Below are positions 16,731-25,375 of a stretch of 50,427 bases of DNA, one piece after another. How positions within the stretch are numbered: the stretch's first letter is position 1; every line of letters begins with the position of its first letter. The notes under the pieces were generated by a model. The model was not told the origin of the DNA and made no database searches. It saw only the letters and a program-made list of their open reading frames with translations. A program made the position numbers and the translations under genes. The stretch lies in contig JBELJZ010000018.1 of assembly GCA_042089915.1 (NCBI GenBank), forward strand, positions 1-50,427, read 5' to 3'. Source of the stretch: UBA8752 sp002172485. GTDB lineage: Bacteria > Bacteroidota > Bacteroidia > Flavobacteriales_D > Sanyastnellaceae.

Positions 16731-17354
16731 ATGCTGGCCCAACCGAATACCCCTGCCGACGTCATCGCTGTCCGGCGCCATTGGAGAGCCACCTACGTCA
16801 TGTTCTTGCTGGCCTTGGTGCTGTTCGGATGGACCGGTTGTGACTCCGCCCCTCCTGTGCCCCGTCCAAAAGGCCATTTCCGAATCGCCCTCCACGACAC
16901 CCTGTTTCGGACCCGCTCCCTGGATTGCCCGCTGGACATTCCACTGTCCGGAGCATCCTTGCTAGAGCCAGTGCGGGATTTCGCACCAGACAGCTGCTGG
17001 TTCAACCTGGTTTACCCCACCTACACTGCGCGCATCCACTGCACATATGCAGGTGGCGTCGACCTCGTTCCTGTCGTGGAAGATGCCTTCCGGTTGGCTT
17101 ACGAACACGAAGTAAAAGCCGACGCCATCGAAGTCCGGCAACGCCAATACGACGAAGGTGGCATGGCCATGACCTGGCGCATCGCTGGCAATGCGGCCAG
17201 CCCGCTTCAATTCTTGCGGACCGATGGGCAAGACCGCTTTTTGCGCGGCGCACTCTACTTCGAATTGCGGCCCAATGCGGACTCATTGGCCCCTGTGGTC
17301 GCGCGGATCGGGCACGATGTGGACTACCTCCTGAATGCCATGACATGGCGTTGA
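16731..17354 (+). CDS. gldD: Gliding motility lipoprotein GldD
   Basis: GldD is needed for gliding and T9SS function in Flavobacterium. The product (207 residues from ATG 16731) has a lipoprotein signal ending in LVLFGWTGC with lipid-bearing Cys37. The conserved family pieces are FRIAL, CWFNLVYPTYTARIHCTY, YEHEVKADAIEVRQ, AGNAASPLQFLRTD and FLRGALYFELRPNADSLAPV. Other starts are ATG 16716, inside gldE, and ATG 16800, right before the hydrophobic segment. It begins 4 bases after the gldE stop and overlaps coaX by 10 bases. Confidence 0.92.
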   Translation: MLAQPNTPADVIAVRRHWRATYVMFLLALVLFGWTGCDSAPPVPRPKGHFRIALHDTLFRTRSLDCPLDIPLSGASLLEPVRDFAPDSCWFNLVYPTYTARIHCTYAGGVDLVPVVEDAFRLAYEHEVKADAIEVRQRQYDEGGMAMTWRIAGNAASPLQFLRTDGQDRFLRGALYFELRPNADSLAPVVARIGHDVDYLLNAMTWR

Positions 17355-18124
17355 CGCTCCTCCTTGACGTCGGGGGAACCCGATTGAAATGGGCCTGGTG
17401 TCAAGGCCCAGCACTGATGGCAACCGGGGGCGCTGCCTGGTGGGATGCAGCCGACCACCTCGCTGACGAACAGCAGGAGATGGAGGCCAAGGCCGGGGGC
17501 CCACTTCAACACATCCAAAGGCTGTCCAGGGCATGGCCGCCTGCGGCAGGCCACTTGACGGAAGCCGATTTGTCCGAGCGCTTGGGCGTTGCCGTGGATG
17601 TGATGGACATCCCTCAAGAGCTGCCCTTTTCGGTTGGATACACCTCAGGTGCGCCCGGAACGGACCGGTTGGCCGCGGCCATGGCCTGTCATCACCGCGA
17701 CCCTGGCGGCAGTTTCGTGATCGTGGATGCGGGGACCTGCGTCACCGTCGACCTGCTTTCTCCCGGCGCTTGGCGGGGAGGAGCCATCCTGCCGGGACTT
17801 CGACTGCAATCCGAGGCCATGGCCCGGGCTGGACTGCCCGTAATGCAGGCCGATGCCGACGGAAAATGGCCTTGGCGACCCGAGCCGGAAGGCGCACTTG
17901 GAACGAGTACCTCATCCGCGCTGGAGGCCGGAATTCCCCGGGCATTGCGCCTGGCCGTCGAACGCACCGCCCAAGACCTCAAGCAAGTCGACCCTTGCGC
18001 CCAAGTCATCCTGACGGGTGGAGACGCTGCCCATTTTGATGGCTTGGGTGGATGGCAGACTTTCGCGGACCCATACCTTGTGCTGACGGGAGCTGCCCTG
18101 TTGTCGAACGATTTCACCGAATGA
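17345..18124 (+). CDS. coaX: Type III pantothenate kinase
   Basis: CoaX phosphorylates pantothenate, the first step of coenzyme A synthesis. The 259-residue ASKHA-fold protein has LLLDVGGTRLKW (phosphate-1 loop, 5-16), the pantothenate-binding region SGAPGTDRLAA, VDAGTCVTVD (phosphate-2) and LTGGDAAHF near the end. These four motifs fit type III and exclude types I and II. It overlaps the end of gldD by 10 bases and its stop overlaps the start of the next gene (ATGA). It is therefore embedded in the gld run, as in other Bacteroidota. Confidence 0.93.
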   Translation: MALTLLLDVGGTRLKWAWCQGPALMATGGAAWWDAADHLADEQQEMEAKAGGPLQHIQRLSRAWPPAAGHLTEADLSERLGVAVDVMDIPQELPFSVGYTSGAPGTDRLAAAMACHHRDPGGSFVIVDAGTCVTVDLLSPGAWRGGAILPGLRLQSEAMARAGLPVMQADADGKWPWRPEPEGALGTSTSSALEAGIPRALRLAVERTAQDLKQVDPCAQVILTGGDAAHFDGLGGWQTFADPYLVLTGAALLSNDFTE

Positions 18125-19518
18125 CCCCCCGATTCCCATTCACCCTGCTCCTCACCCTTGGCCTGTTTTCGACGGGTCTCGCGCAGACCACCTATTCCCC
18201 GCACTCCCGATTCGGACTGGGCGACCTACAATCCGGCGCGGCATCCGCTCAGATGGGCATGGGCCAAATGGGGGCCGCTTGGATGGACCGCCATCACCTC
18301 AACACGCGGAACCCCGCGGCGGCGGCATTTCTGACCCGCACCACGTTCGGTGGCGGATTCCAATTGCGCTCGGAGACCATTTCCGAAGGCGACAGCATCA
18401 CCCGTGGCGAAGTGGGTGGATTGACACAGGTGGCCTTTGCACTCAAGCGCGCTGGCGGCAAAGGGGCCTTCTCCTTTGGTGCGCAGCCCTGGTCCAATGC
18501 CGGATACGATGTCAGCCAAATCCGCACAGATGACATCGCTGACGAATACCGTATCTCCTATTCGGGAAGCGGCGGTTTGGCCCAAGCTTACGCTGGGTAT
18601 GCTCGAAAATGGGAAGGCACACGCTGGCAGACGTTTGACGACATGGATGGGATGCCGGAAGACAGCGTCCGCATCATCGCCCACAGCACCGCCATCGGCA
18701 CCCGTTTCGAACAGCGCTTCGGGACCTTGGGGCGCGCTCGGACCATCGACATCGCCAACCTCATTTTTCTGGACACCCGGGTCGAAACAGAAGAAGCGCA
18801 CCGGTCCGCAGGCTTCACGATCGGCTTCGGCCATGAACGCTTGCTCGGATCCCGATTTGACCGAGACCACAAACTCGTCGCCAGCACACTCCTGCGGCTT
18901 GGAGGCATGGCCCAATTGGGTCGTTCGCATTCCATCGTCCGCAACACCCGATGGGCCTCCTGGCAGACCCTGTCCACAGGGCCGCTCGAGGTGGATTCCG
19001 TGCACAACGAGTCCACCGACTTCGACTTGGACATTCCGCTGATTTGGACCGTGGGACTGGAAATCGAACGCAATACGGAAGATGGTCTGCGCGTGCGGGT
19101 GGGGGCTGAATTCGAACGGGCTACTTGGTCCACCGTCAGCCCCGACCTGCTGGATCTCGGTGTGGGGTTTGCCGATGCCACCACAGCGGCAGCGGGCGTC
19201 ATGCTCACCCCGCGTGGCATGGACGACGCCGAGAATGGCTGGCAACGGGCGACCTACCAGCTGGGATGGCGTCGCACAGAAGGGTACATCGCCCTCGATG
19301 CCGGACTGCTCACCGCCACCACGTGGAGTGCAGGTTGGTCGCTTCCCATGCTCGGGTCTCGGTCGGGATCCAGCCTGAACCTCGCCGTGCATTGGCGTCA
19401 ACTGCAAGCAGGCGCCGCAGAATCCGGTCTCAGCGAGCGCGGCTTGGGCGCCACGGTGGGCTTCACGCTCCATCCGTTCTTCAAGAACCAGTGGCTCGTT
19501 CCACGCCGTTACGACTGA
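18121..19518 (+). CDS. Outer-membrane beta-barrel protein (porin-like, function unknown)
   Basis: The 465-residue protein starts with a signal peptide (MTPRFPFTLLLTLGLFSTGLAQ) followed by TTYSPHSRFGLGDLQSGA and MGAAWMDRHHLNTRNPAAAAFL. That opening is typical of Bacteroidota outer-membrane proteins related to the FadL/OMPP1 group. Repeated amphipathic beta-strands fill the body, such as GGFQLRSETISEGD and LNLAVHWRQLQAG. The tail GATVGFTLHPFFKNQWLVPRRYD also looks barrel-like. It overlaps the coaX stop by 4 bases (ATGA), and homologues follow coaX in relatives. The substrate is unknown. Confidence 0.75.
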   Translation: MTPRFPFTLLLTLGLFSTGLAQTTYSPHSRFGLGDLQSGAASAQMGMGQMGAAWMDRHHLNTRNPAAAAFLTRTTFGGGFQLRSETISEGDSITRGEVGGLTQVAFALKRAGGKGAFSFGAQPWSNAGYDVSQIRTDDIADEYRISYSGSGGLAQAYAGYARKWEGTRWQTFDDMDGMPEDSVRIIAHSTAIGTRFEQRFGTLGRARTIDIANLIFLDTRVETEEAHRSAGFTIGFGHERLLGSRFDRDHKLVASTLLRLGGMAQLGRSHSIVRNTRWASWQTLSTGPLEVDSVHNESTDFDLDIPLIWTVGLEIERNTEDGLRVRVGAEFERATWSTVSPDLLDLGVGFADATTAAAGVMLTPRGMDDAENGWQRATYQLGWRRTEGYIALDAGLLTATTWSAGWSLPMLGSRSGSSLNLAVHWRQLQAGAAESGLSERGLGATVGFTLHPFFKNQWLVPRRYD

Positions 19519-19545
19519 GTCCGAACACGGCTCCATTCATTCTTC

Positions 19546-19553
19546 TAATTTTG
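19546..19553 (+). promoter_or_regulatory. -7-like box before TPR-lptC run
   Basis: TAATTTTG followed by C exactly matches TAnnTTTG. It lies in the 100-base gap after the outer-membrane protein gene and 65 bases before ATG 19619. No -33 TTG is seen at the usual spacing. The rest of the gap shows nothing notable. Confidence 0.45.
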
Positions 19554-19618
19554 CGCCCCGCACAGGCCCGAACCTTTTGGCCCGGTCCTTGCTTTGAAAG
19601 ACGCACACGCCCACAACC

Positions 19619-20998
19619 ATGATCCGTTTTCTTTCCTCTTTCCTCCTGCTCCTCGTCTGTTCCGTGGCCGGCTCCGCCCACGCCCAGGACGACAGCAAAT
19701 ACGGCGACACACCTGAGCAACAGGCGGCCTGCAAGGAGAACCTGAGCTTATACGAGACGTACTACAAGCAGAAAAACTACAACGACGCCTATCCCTTTTG
19801 GCAGAAGGCCTGTGAGGTGTGCCCGCCCAAGGTGTCGCAGAACATGTACATCAAGGGGATCAATCTCCTCAAGCGTCAGATGAAGGCGGCCCTCAAGGCC
19901 AAGGACAATGCGCGCGCCATCGGATTGCGCGACAGCATTTTCGTGTACTACGACCTGCGCATCGAGCATTTTCCATCCACCAACAAAAAACCGGACAACG
20001 GATGCGAAGTCCTCGGCCGGAAAGCCATGGATTGGACCAGCCTCAACAAAAAGAAAGCGCTGGAAGCCCGGCCCTACTTTGAGGAGAGCATTGCCTGTCT
20101 TGAGGAGCGCAGCTCTGCCGCCGTGATGAATGGGTACTACGGCCTGCTCGCCAAGGTGCTGAACGACGCAGAGGAAGCGGATGCCAAGCAAGCCGCCATC
20201 GGTGACCTCCTCAACGAATACTTGCGCCTGAGCGACTACATCGAAGCTGGCCGCCAGAACGAGCTCGCCGCAGGAGACAGTGCCGGTGCCGACAAGTTTG
20301 CCACGACGCAGAAGAACTTGGACGAAGTCTTCGTTCAAGTCGCCAATTGCGACGACATGGTACCGGTCCTCGAAAGCAAGTTGGAGGCCAACCCGGACGA
20401 CCTCGATACCCAGAAGAAGGCCTTGCGACTGCTCAACGAGAAAAACTGCACGGACAACGACATCTTCCTCCCGGTGGCGGAAGCCGTGTATGCCGTGGAG
20501 AAGAATGCAGATGCGGCTTACTCCATCGGCATCCAGCTGGCCAAGAAGGGGGACTACAATGCCGCCCTTCCCTATTTCGAGGAAGCGGTCGAGCTCTGTG
20601 GCGATTGCCCCAAGGCAGCCCGCAACCTCATGAAGGCCGGCCAGGTGGCCAAGAACGCAGGGCAAGTCTCCAAGTGCATTCGCTACGCGCGGAAGGCGAC
20701 CAAAGCCGATCCCGGCAATGGTGAGCCCTACCTCCTGATCGGTGACGCTGTGGCCTCCATGGTCAGCGCCTGTTCCGAAAGCCCGTTGGGTGGCCGCGAG
20801 GTGTACTGGCTCGCCACCGACTACTACCAGCGCGCCAAGTCCATCGACGGCAATGTGGCCAGCAAGGCCAACACCAAGATTTCCCAGATCAAGAAGTCCT
20901 ACCCGACGGTGGACGACCTGTTCACCTACGGCATCGATGAAGGCAAGTCCATCACGATTCAATGCCTGGGTGAGACGACCACCGCACGGAAACCTTGA
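19619..20998 (+). CDS. Secreted TPR protein
   Basis: The 459-residue protein has a signal peptide (MIRFLSSFLLLLVCSVAGSAHAQ). Helical repeats of TPR type follow, for example LYETYYKQKNYNDAYPFWQKACEVCP and IQLAKKGDYNAALPYFEEAVELCGDCP; the second is a textbook TPR. Cysteines occur in pairs at repeat ends (CEVCPP, CGDCPK). It acts in the periplasm or at the outer membrane, with unknown partners. It sits before lptC, with TTGA overlap of stop and start, in an order common in Bacteroidota, which suggests an envelope-assembly role (inference). Confidence 0.8.
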   Translation: MIRFLSSFLLLLVCSVAGSAHAQDDSKYGDTPEQQAACKENLSLYETYYKQKNYNDAYPFWQKACEVCPPKVSQNMYIKGINLLKRQMKAALKAKDNARAIGLRDSIFVYYDLRIEHFPSTNKKPDNGCEVLGRKAMDWTSLNKKKALEARPYFEESIACLEERSSAAVMNGYYGLLAKVLNDAEEADAKQAAIGDLLNEYLRLSDYIEAGRQNELAAGDSAGADKFATTQKNLDEVFVQVANCDDMVPVLESKLEANPDDLDTQKKALRLLNEKNCTDNDIFLPVAEAVYAVEKNADAAYSIGIQLAKKGDYNAALPYFEEAVELCGDCPKAARNLMKAGQVAKNAGQVSKCIRYARKATKADPGNGEPYLLIGDAVASMVSACSESPLGGREVYWLATDYYQRAKSIDGNVASKANTKISQIKKSYPTVDDLFTYGIDEGKSITIQCLGETTTARKP

Positions 20999-21561
20999 AC
21001 CACCGCTGGGCCAATTTCATCGGCATCCTCTGGGTGACAGCGGTGGCCTGGACAGGGTGCCGAAATGACCTCGGTGACGTGGCCGACTTCGAAATGCTGG
21101 ACCAGGATGCGGCCCAGCGCATGACAGGCGCCATCCTCGAATACAGTGAAATGGGGGTGCCGTCTCATCGGCTCCGTGCAGGCACCATGGAACGGTCTTC
21201 CGAAGAAGAAGCCGTCTGGACAGTGGGCGAAGGCTTTGTGCTGGATGTTCTCGCAAAGGATGGAGCCGGGAGCGCTGCCCTCTCCGCGGACCGTGGGACG
21301 TTCGAAGAGACGTCGCGGTTTCTGAAAGCCGAGGGCAACGTCCAGCTGGTGGGAGAAGGAGGGGACACCTTGCTGACGGAATTGCTGTATTGGAGTGCAG
21401 ACAGCGACAGGGTCCACACCCCGGCCGCGGTCGAAGTGCTCACCCCTACTGGTGTTCTCCGCGGGACAGGGCTGGAATCCGACGCCCGGTTCGAACGGTA
21501 CACCATTCTCCAGCCAACCGGCACCTTCCTGATTGACACCACACGCAGTTCAGCGCCATGA
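20995..21561 (+). CDS. lptC: LPS export protein LptC, lipoprotein form
   Basis: LptC is the periplasmic bridge of the Lpt machine that moves lipopolysaccharide from the inner membrane toward LptA/LptD. The 188-residue product starts at TTG 20995, overlapping the previous stop (TTGA). No ATG is suitably placed. A hydrophobic start ending in VAWTGC puts a lipid-bearing Cys at 22, as in Bacteroidota LptC lipoproteins. The body has the LptC/OstA-like beta pattern: AALSADRGTFEETSRFLKAEG, then NVQLVGEGGDTLLTELLYW, then GTGLESD. Assignment rests on this pattern and on gene order. Confidence 0.8.
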   Translation: MNHRWANFIGILWVTAVAWTGCRNDLGDVADFEMLDQDAAQRMTGAILEYSEMGVPSHRLRAGTMERSSEEEAVWTVGEGFVLDVLAKDGAGSAALSADRGTFEETSRFLKAEGNVQLVGEGGDTLLTELLYWSADSDRVHTPAAVEVLTPTGVLRGTGLESDARFERYTILQPTGTFLIDTTRSSAP

Positions 21562-21785
21562 CCGACCGCATCCACATCCTCGCAGAACGGCTCTGGGCCC
21601 TCGTGGCCCTGGCTGCCGCTGGGGTGGCCATTTACGACATCGCCACGCTGGGCTGGGCGGGTGGGCGCATGAGCTTGCTTTTCCCGGCCATCGCTGGAAC
21701 CTGGTACCTCACACGTCGGGCCTTGCGTCGCAAAGTCGAGGTCTCTGCTTCGCGCGAGACGGAACGATCTGAGACCGCCGACTGA
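21558..21785 (+). CDS. Small two-helix membrane protein, conserved hypothetical
   Basis: The 75-residue protein has two hydrophobic segments (about 12-30, LWALVALAAAGVAIYDIAT, and 39-55, LLFPAIAGTWYLTRRAL) and a charged C-terminal tail. Its ATG overlaps the lptC stop (ATGA), so it is translated with lptC. Small membrane proteins in this position are seen in other Bacteroidota. No function is known to me; a role near LPS export is guilt by association only. Confidence 0.7.
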   Translation: MTDRIHILAERLWALVALAAAGVAIYDIATLGWAGGRMSLLFPAIAGTWYLTRRALRRKVEVSASRETERSETAD

Positions 21786-21797
21786 ACGGCCTTCCCT

Positions 21798-21805
21798 TAC
21801 CTTGG
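21798..21805 (+). promoter_or_regulatory. Possible -7-like box before CNNM/CorC gene
   Basis: TACCTTGG is one base from TAnnTTTG and resembles TAACTTGG upstream of the receiver-CRP gene (minus strand, 36500-36507). It ends 20 bases before ATG 21826. Weak on its own. Confidence 0.25.
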
Positions 21806-21825
21806 TTCTCCTGCCGTCCCCCGAC

Positions 21826-23151
21826 ATGGACCCTGACCCCTCCAGTCTGACATTGCTCCTTCTGTCCCTGTTGGCCTCCGCCTTCTTTTCAGGGATGGAA
21901 ATCGCCTATGTCTCCGCCAACCGGTTGCAAGCCGAGCTCGACCGCAACTCCGGCGGCATCACCGGGCGCATCGTCGACCATTTGTTGCGCCGCCCTGAGC
22001 GCTTCATCGCTTCCATGCTCGTGGGCAACAACCTAGCCGTGGTCATCTTCGGTTTGGAATCCGGTAGGCTGCTTGGCACCCTCTTGTTCGGTGTTCCCGA
22101 GTGGGAGTCTGCCGCTTCTCCCCTCGCCGCATTGGCCGTGCAAACCGCCATCGCCACATTGGTGGTCCTGGTGACCGCGGAGTTTCTGCCCAAGAGCTTT
22201 TTCCACGGTGCACCGAACCGGTGGTTGCGGGTCTTCTCCTTGCCTCTGTTTCTGCTGCACTACATGCTCCTTGCACCAGCTTCTGTGGTGCTGGCACTCA
22301 GCCGCATTTTCCTCGGACGGAAGCCCGACGCGGAAAGGGAAGAACAACTGGGTGCCGTGGACCTCGACCATTATGTGCGGGGGCTCAATGAGCGCCTCGA
22401 TCCGGAAGACGAGGCCGAACTCGACAACGAACTTCAGATTCTCCAAAACGCGCTGGACTTCTCCAATCTGAAGGCCCGCGACTGTCTCGTTCCGCGCAAC
22501 GAAATCATCGCGGTGGAGGTTGATTCGAGCCTGACCGAATTGGAACGGTGCTTCTCGGATACCGGCCTGAGCAAGGTGGTGGTCTTCCGCGGCGACATCG
22601 ACCACATTGTCGGCTACGTCCACTCCAAGGATGTCCTGCGCCGCGCCTTCCTTCCCTCCCAGGATGGACAGGGCTCCAGCGGCGCCGACATCGCCAGCTT
22701 TCTCCATCCAACCATTATTGTTCCTGAACCCATGGGGGTGCAAGACATCCTCGCCGAGTTCATCCGCCGCCGCCGACACCTCGCCGTGGTGGTCGACGAG
22801 TATGGCGGCACTTCGGGCATCCTCACCATGGAGGACATCGTGGAGGAGCTGATCGGGGACATCGAAGACGAGCACGATCAGGACGCCCTGGTCGAGATGG
22901 AATTGGGACCGGGGCACTACCGGTTCAGTGCCCGATGTGAAGTGGATGACCTCAACGCCCGTTTCGGTTTGACCCTTCCGGAAAGCGATGCCTATGAGAC
23001 CCTCGGTGGACTCGTTCTCTCCCTGACGGAAGAGATTCCGTCGGCCGGCCATCGCCTCGAATTGGAGGGCATGGTGCTGACGGTCAATCGTGTCGACGGA
23101 GCGCGCATCGTACTCGTGGAAGTGCTCCATTCCGACCACGAATCGGCGTAA
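21826..23151 (+). CDS. CNNM/CorC (HlyC) family transporter-like protein
   Basis: The 441-residue protein has the CNNM membrane domain (LLLLSLLASAFFSGMEIAYVSANRL at the N-terminus, more helices to about 170). A CBS pair (about 205-345, including VVVDEYGGTSGILTMEDIVEELIGDI) and a C-terminal CorC_HlyC domain with FSARCEVDDLNARFGL follow. Relatives export magnesium or cobalt or modulate such export; the actual ion is unknown. It is a paralogue of GldE at 15422, but its position between lptC and ppiD marks it as a separate gene. ATG 21826 was chosen over an upstream TTG because the hydrophobic domain begins there. Confidence 0.85.
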   Translation: MDPDPSSLTLLLLSLLASAFFSGMEIAYVSANRLQAELDRNSGGITGRIVDHLLRRPERFIASMLVGNNLAVVIFGLESGRLLGTLLFGVPEWESAASPLAALAVQTAIATLVVLVTAEFLPKSFFHGAPNRWLRVFSLPLFLLHYMLLAPASVVLALSRIFLGRKPDAEREEQLGAVDLDHYVRGLNERLDPEDEAELDNELQILQNALDFSNLKARDCLVPRNEIIAVEVDSSLTELERCFSDTGLSKVVVFRGDIDHIVGYVHSKDVLRRAFLPSQDGQGSSGADIASFLHPTIIVPEPMGVQDILAEFIRRRRHLAVVVDEYGGTSGILTMEDIVEELIGDIEDEHDQDALVEMELGPGHYRFSARCEVDDLNARFGLTLPESDAYETLGGLVLSLTEEIPSAGHRLELEGMVLTVNRVDGARIVLVEVLHSDHESA

Positions 23152-23172
23152 TGCCGTCCGGGCCTCCCTTCG

Positions 23173-23180
23173 TATCTTCG
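23173..23180 (+). promoter_or_regulatory. -7-like box before ppiD-like gene
   Basis: TATCTTCG followed by C is identical to the box before tRNA-Leu at 422. It lies 25 bases before ATG 23206, in the 54-base gap after the CNNM gene. Confidence 0.4.
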
Positions 23181-23205
23181 CCGACCACTGAAAAATCACG
23201 CCACC

Positions 23206-25305
23206 ATGGGCATGATCGAAAGCATCCGCAACCGCCAAACGCTCCTCCTGACCCTCATCGGGTTGGGCATGTTGAGCTTCCTCATTCCGTATGACGCTGT
23301 CATTGCCCTCTTCGGCAATACCGCAGGCAGTCAGAATGCCGGTGTCGTCAATGGCGACGACATCAGTTTCCTGGAGTACCGCACCAAGGTGCAGCAGCGC
23401 AGCAGCCTGTTCAACTACACCGACAACCGCGCTGCCCAGAATGAGGTCTGGAACGACATCGTCACCGAGCGCCTCTATGGCGACGAGTTCAACGACCTTG
23501 GACTCGCCCTAACCAAGGAGGAGTTCGACGACATCCGCTACGGAGACTATGTGTCTCCTTGGGTGTCTCGCACCTTCTACGGTGGACAGGTGACCGAAGA
23601 GCAGAAGGACAACTGGCGCCAGACGTTCAGCGCCATGTACAGCGACCCCAACGGCCGCGCCCAATACAATGGCTATGCGGACATCATCACGCTGAAGCGC
23701 ATGCGCGAAAAGCTGGATGCCTTGGTGAAGGCTGGCCTCGCCGCCAACACCCTCGAGGGCAAGCGGGAATTCCTCCGCAGCGAAGCCAAGGTGGACTTCC
23801 AGTATGTGCTCAAGCAGTACTCTGCCATCCCCGACTCCGAGGTGGAGGTCAGCGACAGCGATGTCCGCGCCTACTATCGTGACCACAAGGAGGAGCCCCA
23901 GTACGCCCAGCGTGCCGGACGTGACCTCGAGTACATCCGCATTCCAATCGCGGCCAATTTCGACGACCGCAAGCGGGCCGAAACCCAATTCGAGCAGTGG
24001 AGCGAAGACTGGGAAGAAGCCAAAAGCGATGAGGGCTTCTTGTCCCTGAATGGCTTGACGGCCGAGGCCAGCGAGCTGGAGATCAAAGCCGACGCCCTCA
24101 ATGCAGAGTCCAAAGCAGCCGAGCTGGAAGCCGCATCTGTCGGCACCGTCATCGGACCCTACTTCGAAGGGGAGACCATCCGCATGGACAAGGTGTTGTC
24201 CAAGGAAGCCGTGGCCGACAGCACTGTGAAATGCCGCCACATCCTCCTCAAGACCGACGACATCAACGACGACACCCAATTGGCTGAATTGGAAGCCCGC
24301 GCCGACTCCCTGAAGCGCCGGTTGCGCGCAGGAGACGACTTCGCCGACCTCGTCAACAAGCACAGCGAGGACCCAGGCTCGAAGGCCACTGGAGGAGAGT
24401 ATGAATTCAAGCGTGGCCGCATGGTCAAGCCGTTCGAGGATTTCTGCTTCGACAACCGCGTGGGCACCATTGGCACCGCCAAGACGAACTACGGCCTCCA
24501 CTTGATTGAGGTGCTCGACCAGCAGTGGACGGCAGACGCCATCACCATCACCCGCGTCGAGCGCGCTGTGGAGATTTCCACCACCACCGCCTCCGAAGCG
24601 GAGCAAATCGCAATGGACTTCGCGATCGATTACGGTTCGACAGGGGACTTCCGCAATGCAGCCGACACGATGGGGTACGCCATTGTTGAGGCCCGAGACC
24701 TGCAGTCCGGCTCATCGGCCATCACTGGCCTCGCCAATGCGGGCGAAGTGGTGGGATGGGCCTATGGTGCCGAGGCTGGAGATGTGTCCAACCCCTTCCG
24801 AATCGATGGCAACTACGTGATCGCAACCTTGGTTCGCATCAAGGAAGCCGGGGTTCCGCCACTGGAGAATGTGGAGGCCCAGATGCGCGCTGGTGCCATC
24901 CAAGACAAGAAAGCCGAGATGTACATCGCCAAGATGGAAGGTGCGTCCCTCGCCGAGATTGCCGATAACGTCGGATCCAATGTTTCTGATGCATCCGGTG
25001 TCAGCTTGAAGTTCCCCAGCATTCAAGGCGCTGGAGGCAGCCCTGAGCCCGAAGTGCTCGGTGCCGCTTTCACCATGGACCTCAATACGCTGAGTGGCCC
25101 CATCCAAGGTGCCAATGGCATCTGGGTCATCTCCCCGACCACGCGCAACGATGTGGACGCTTCAGGCAACTTCGTCAGCGAGGTGAATTCCTTGAACAAC
25201 CGCACCTACTTCCGGAACCTCCCGCTGACCAGCGGAGCTCCGGTCCGCCTCGCCAACGCCATCCGAGAGAAGGCCGACGTAGAGGACCTCCGTCAAGGCA
25301 GCTGA
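23206..25305 (+). CDS. ppiD: PpiD/SurA-like periplasmic peptidyl-prolyl isomerase
   Basis: This is a membrane-anchored folding factor for envelope proteins. The 699-residue protein has one N-terminal membrane segment (about 12-36), a SurA_N-like chaperone region starting with VVNGDDISFLEYR, and a parvulin PPIase domain at about 341-440. In that domain KCRHILLKTD, DFADLVNKHSEDPGSKATGGEYEF and TNYGLHLIEVLD are the hallmark pieces. A second, degenerate parvulin-like region may follow. Size and anchor fit PpiD rather than soluble SurA. It ends the lptC-CNNM-ppiD run and converges on queA. Confidence 0.9.
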   Translation: MGMIESIRNRQTLLLTLIGLGMLSFLIPYDAVIALFGNTAGSQNAGVVNGDDISFLEYRTKVQQRSSLFNYTDNRAAQNEVWNDIVTERLYGDEFNDLGLALTKEEFDDIRYGDYVSPWVSRTFYGGQVTEEQKDNWRQTFSAMYSDPNGRAQYNGYADIITLKRMREKLDALVKAGLAANTLEGKREFLRSEAKVDFQYVLKQYSAIPDSEVEVSDSDVRAYYRDHKEEPQYAQRAGRDLEYIRIPIAANFDDRKRAETQFEQWSEDWEEAKSDEGFLSLNGLTAEASELEIKADALNAESKAAELEAASVGTVIGPYFEGETIRMDKVLSKEAVADSTVKCRHILLKTDDINDDTQLAELEARADSLKRRLRAGDDFADLVNKHSEDPGSKATGGEYEFKRGRMVKPFEDFCFDNRVGTIGTAKTNYGLHLIEVLDQQWTADAITITRVERAVEISTTTASEAEQIAMDFAIDYGSTGDFRNAADTMGYAIVEARDLQSGSSAITGLANAGEVVGWAYGAEAGDVSNPFRIDGNYVIATLVRIKEAGVPPLENVEAQMRAGAIQDKKAEMYIAKMEGASLAEIADNVGSNVSDASGVSLKFPSIQGAGGSPEPEVLGAAFTMDLNTLSGPIQGANGIWVISPTTRNDVDASGNFVSEVNSLNNRTYFRNLPLTSGAPVRLANAIREKADVEDLRQGS

Positions 25306-25327
25306 TTCAGCCCCCCGAAGGAACAGG

Positions 25328-25375
25328 CGCCTGCCTCGCGGGAACGGTCAATCCCTCCGTTCCAGCAGGCAGGCG
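25328..25375. terminator. Nested inverted repeat at the ppiD/queA convergent junction
   Basis: An outer 9-bp perfect stem CGCCTGCCT (25328-25336) / AGGCAGGCG (25367-25375) encloses an inner 7-bp perfect stem GGAACGG (25341-25347) / CCGTTCC (25357-25363). It overlaps the last codons and stop of queA and lies just after the ppiD stop. There is no T-run on either side, so it may be a bidirectional 3'-end hairpin rather than a classical intrinsic terminator. Confidence 0.5.
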
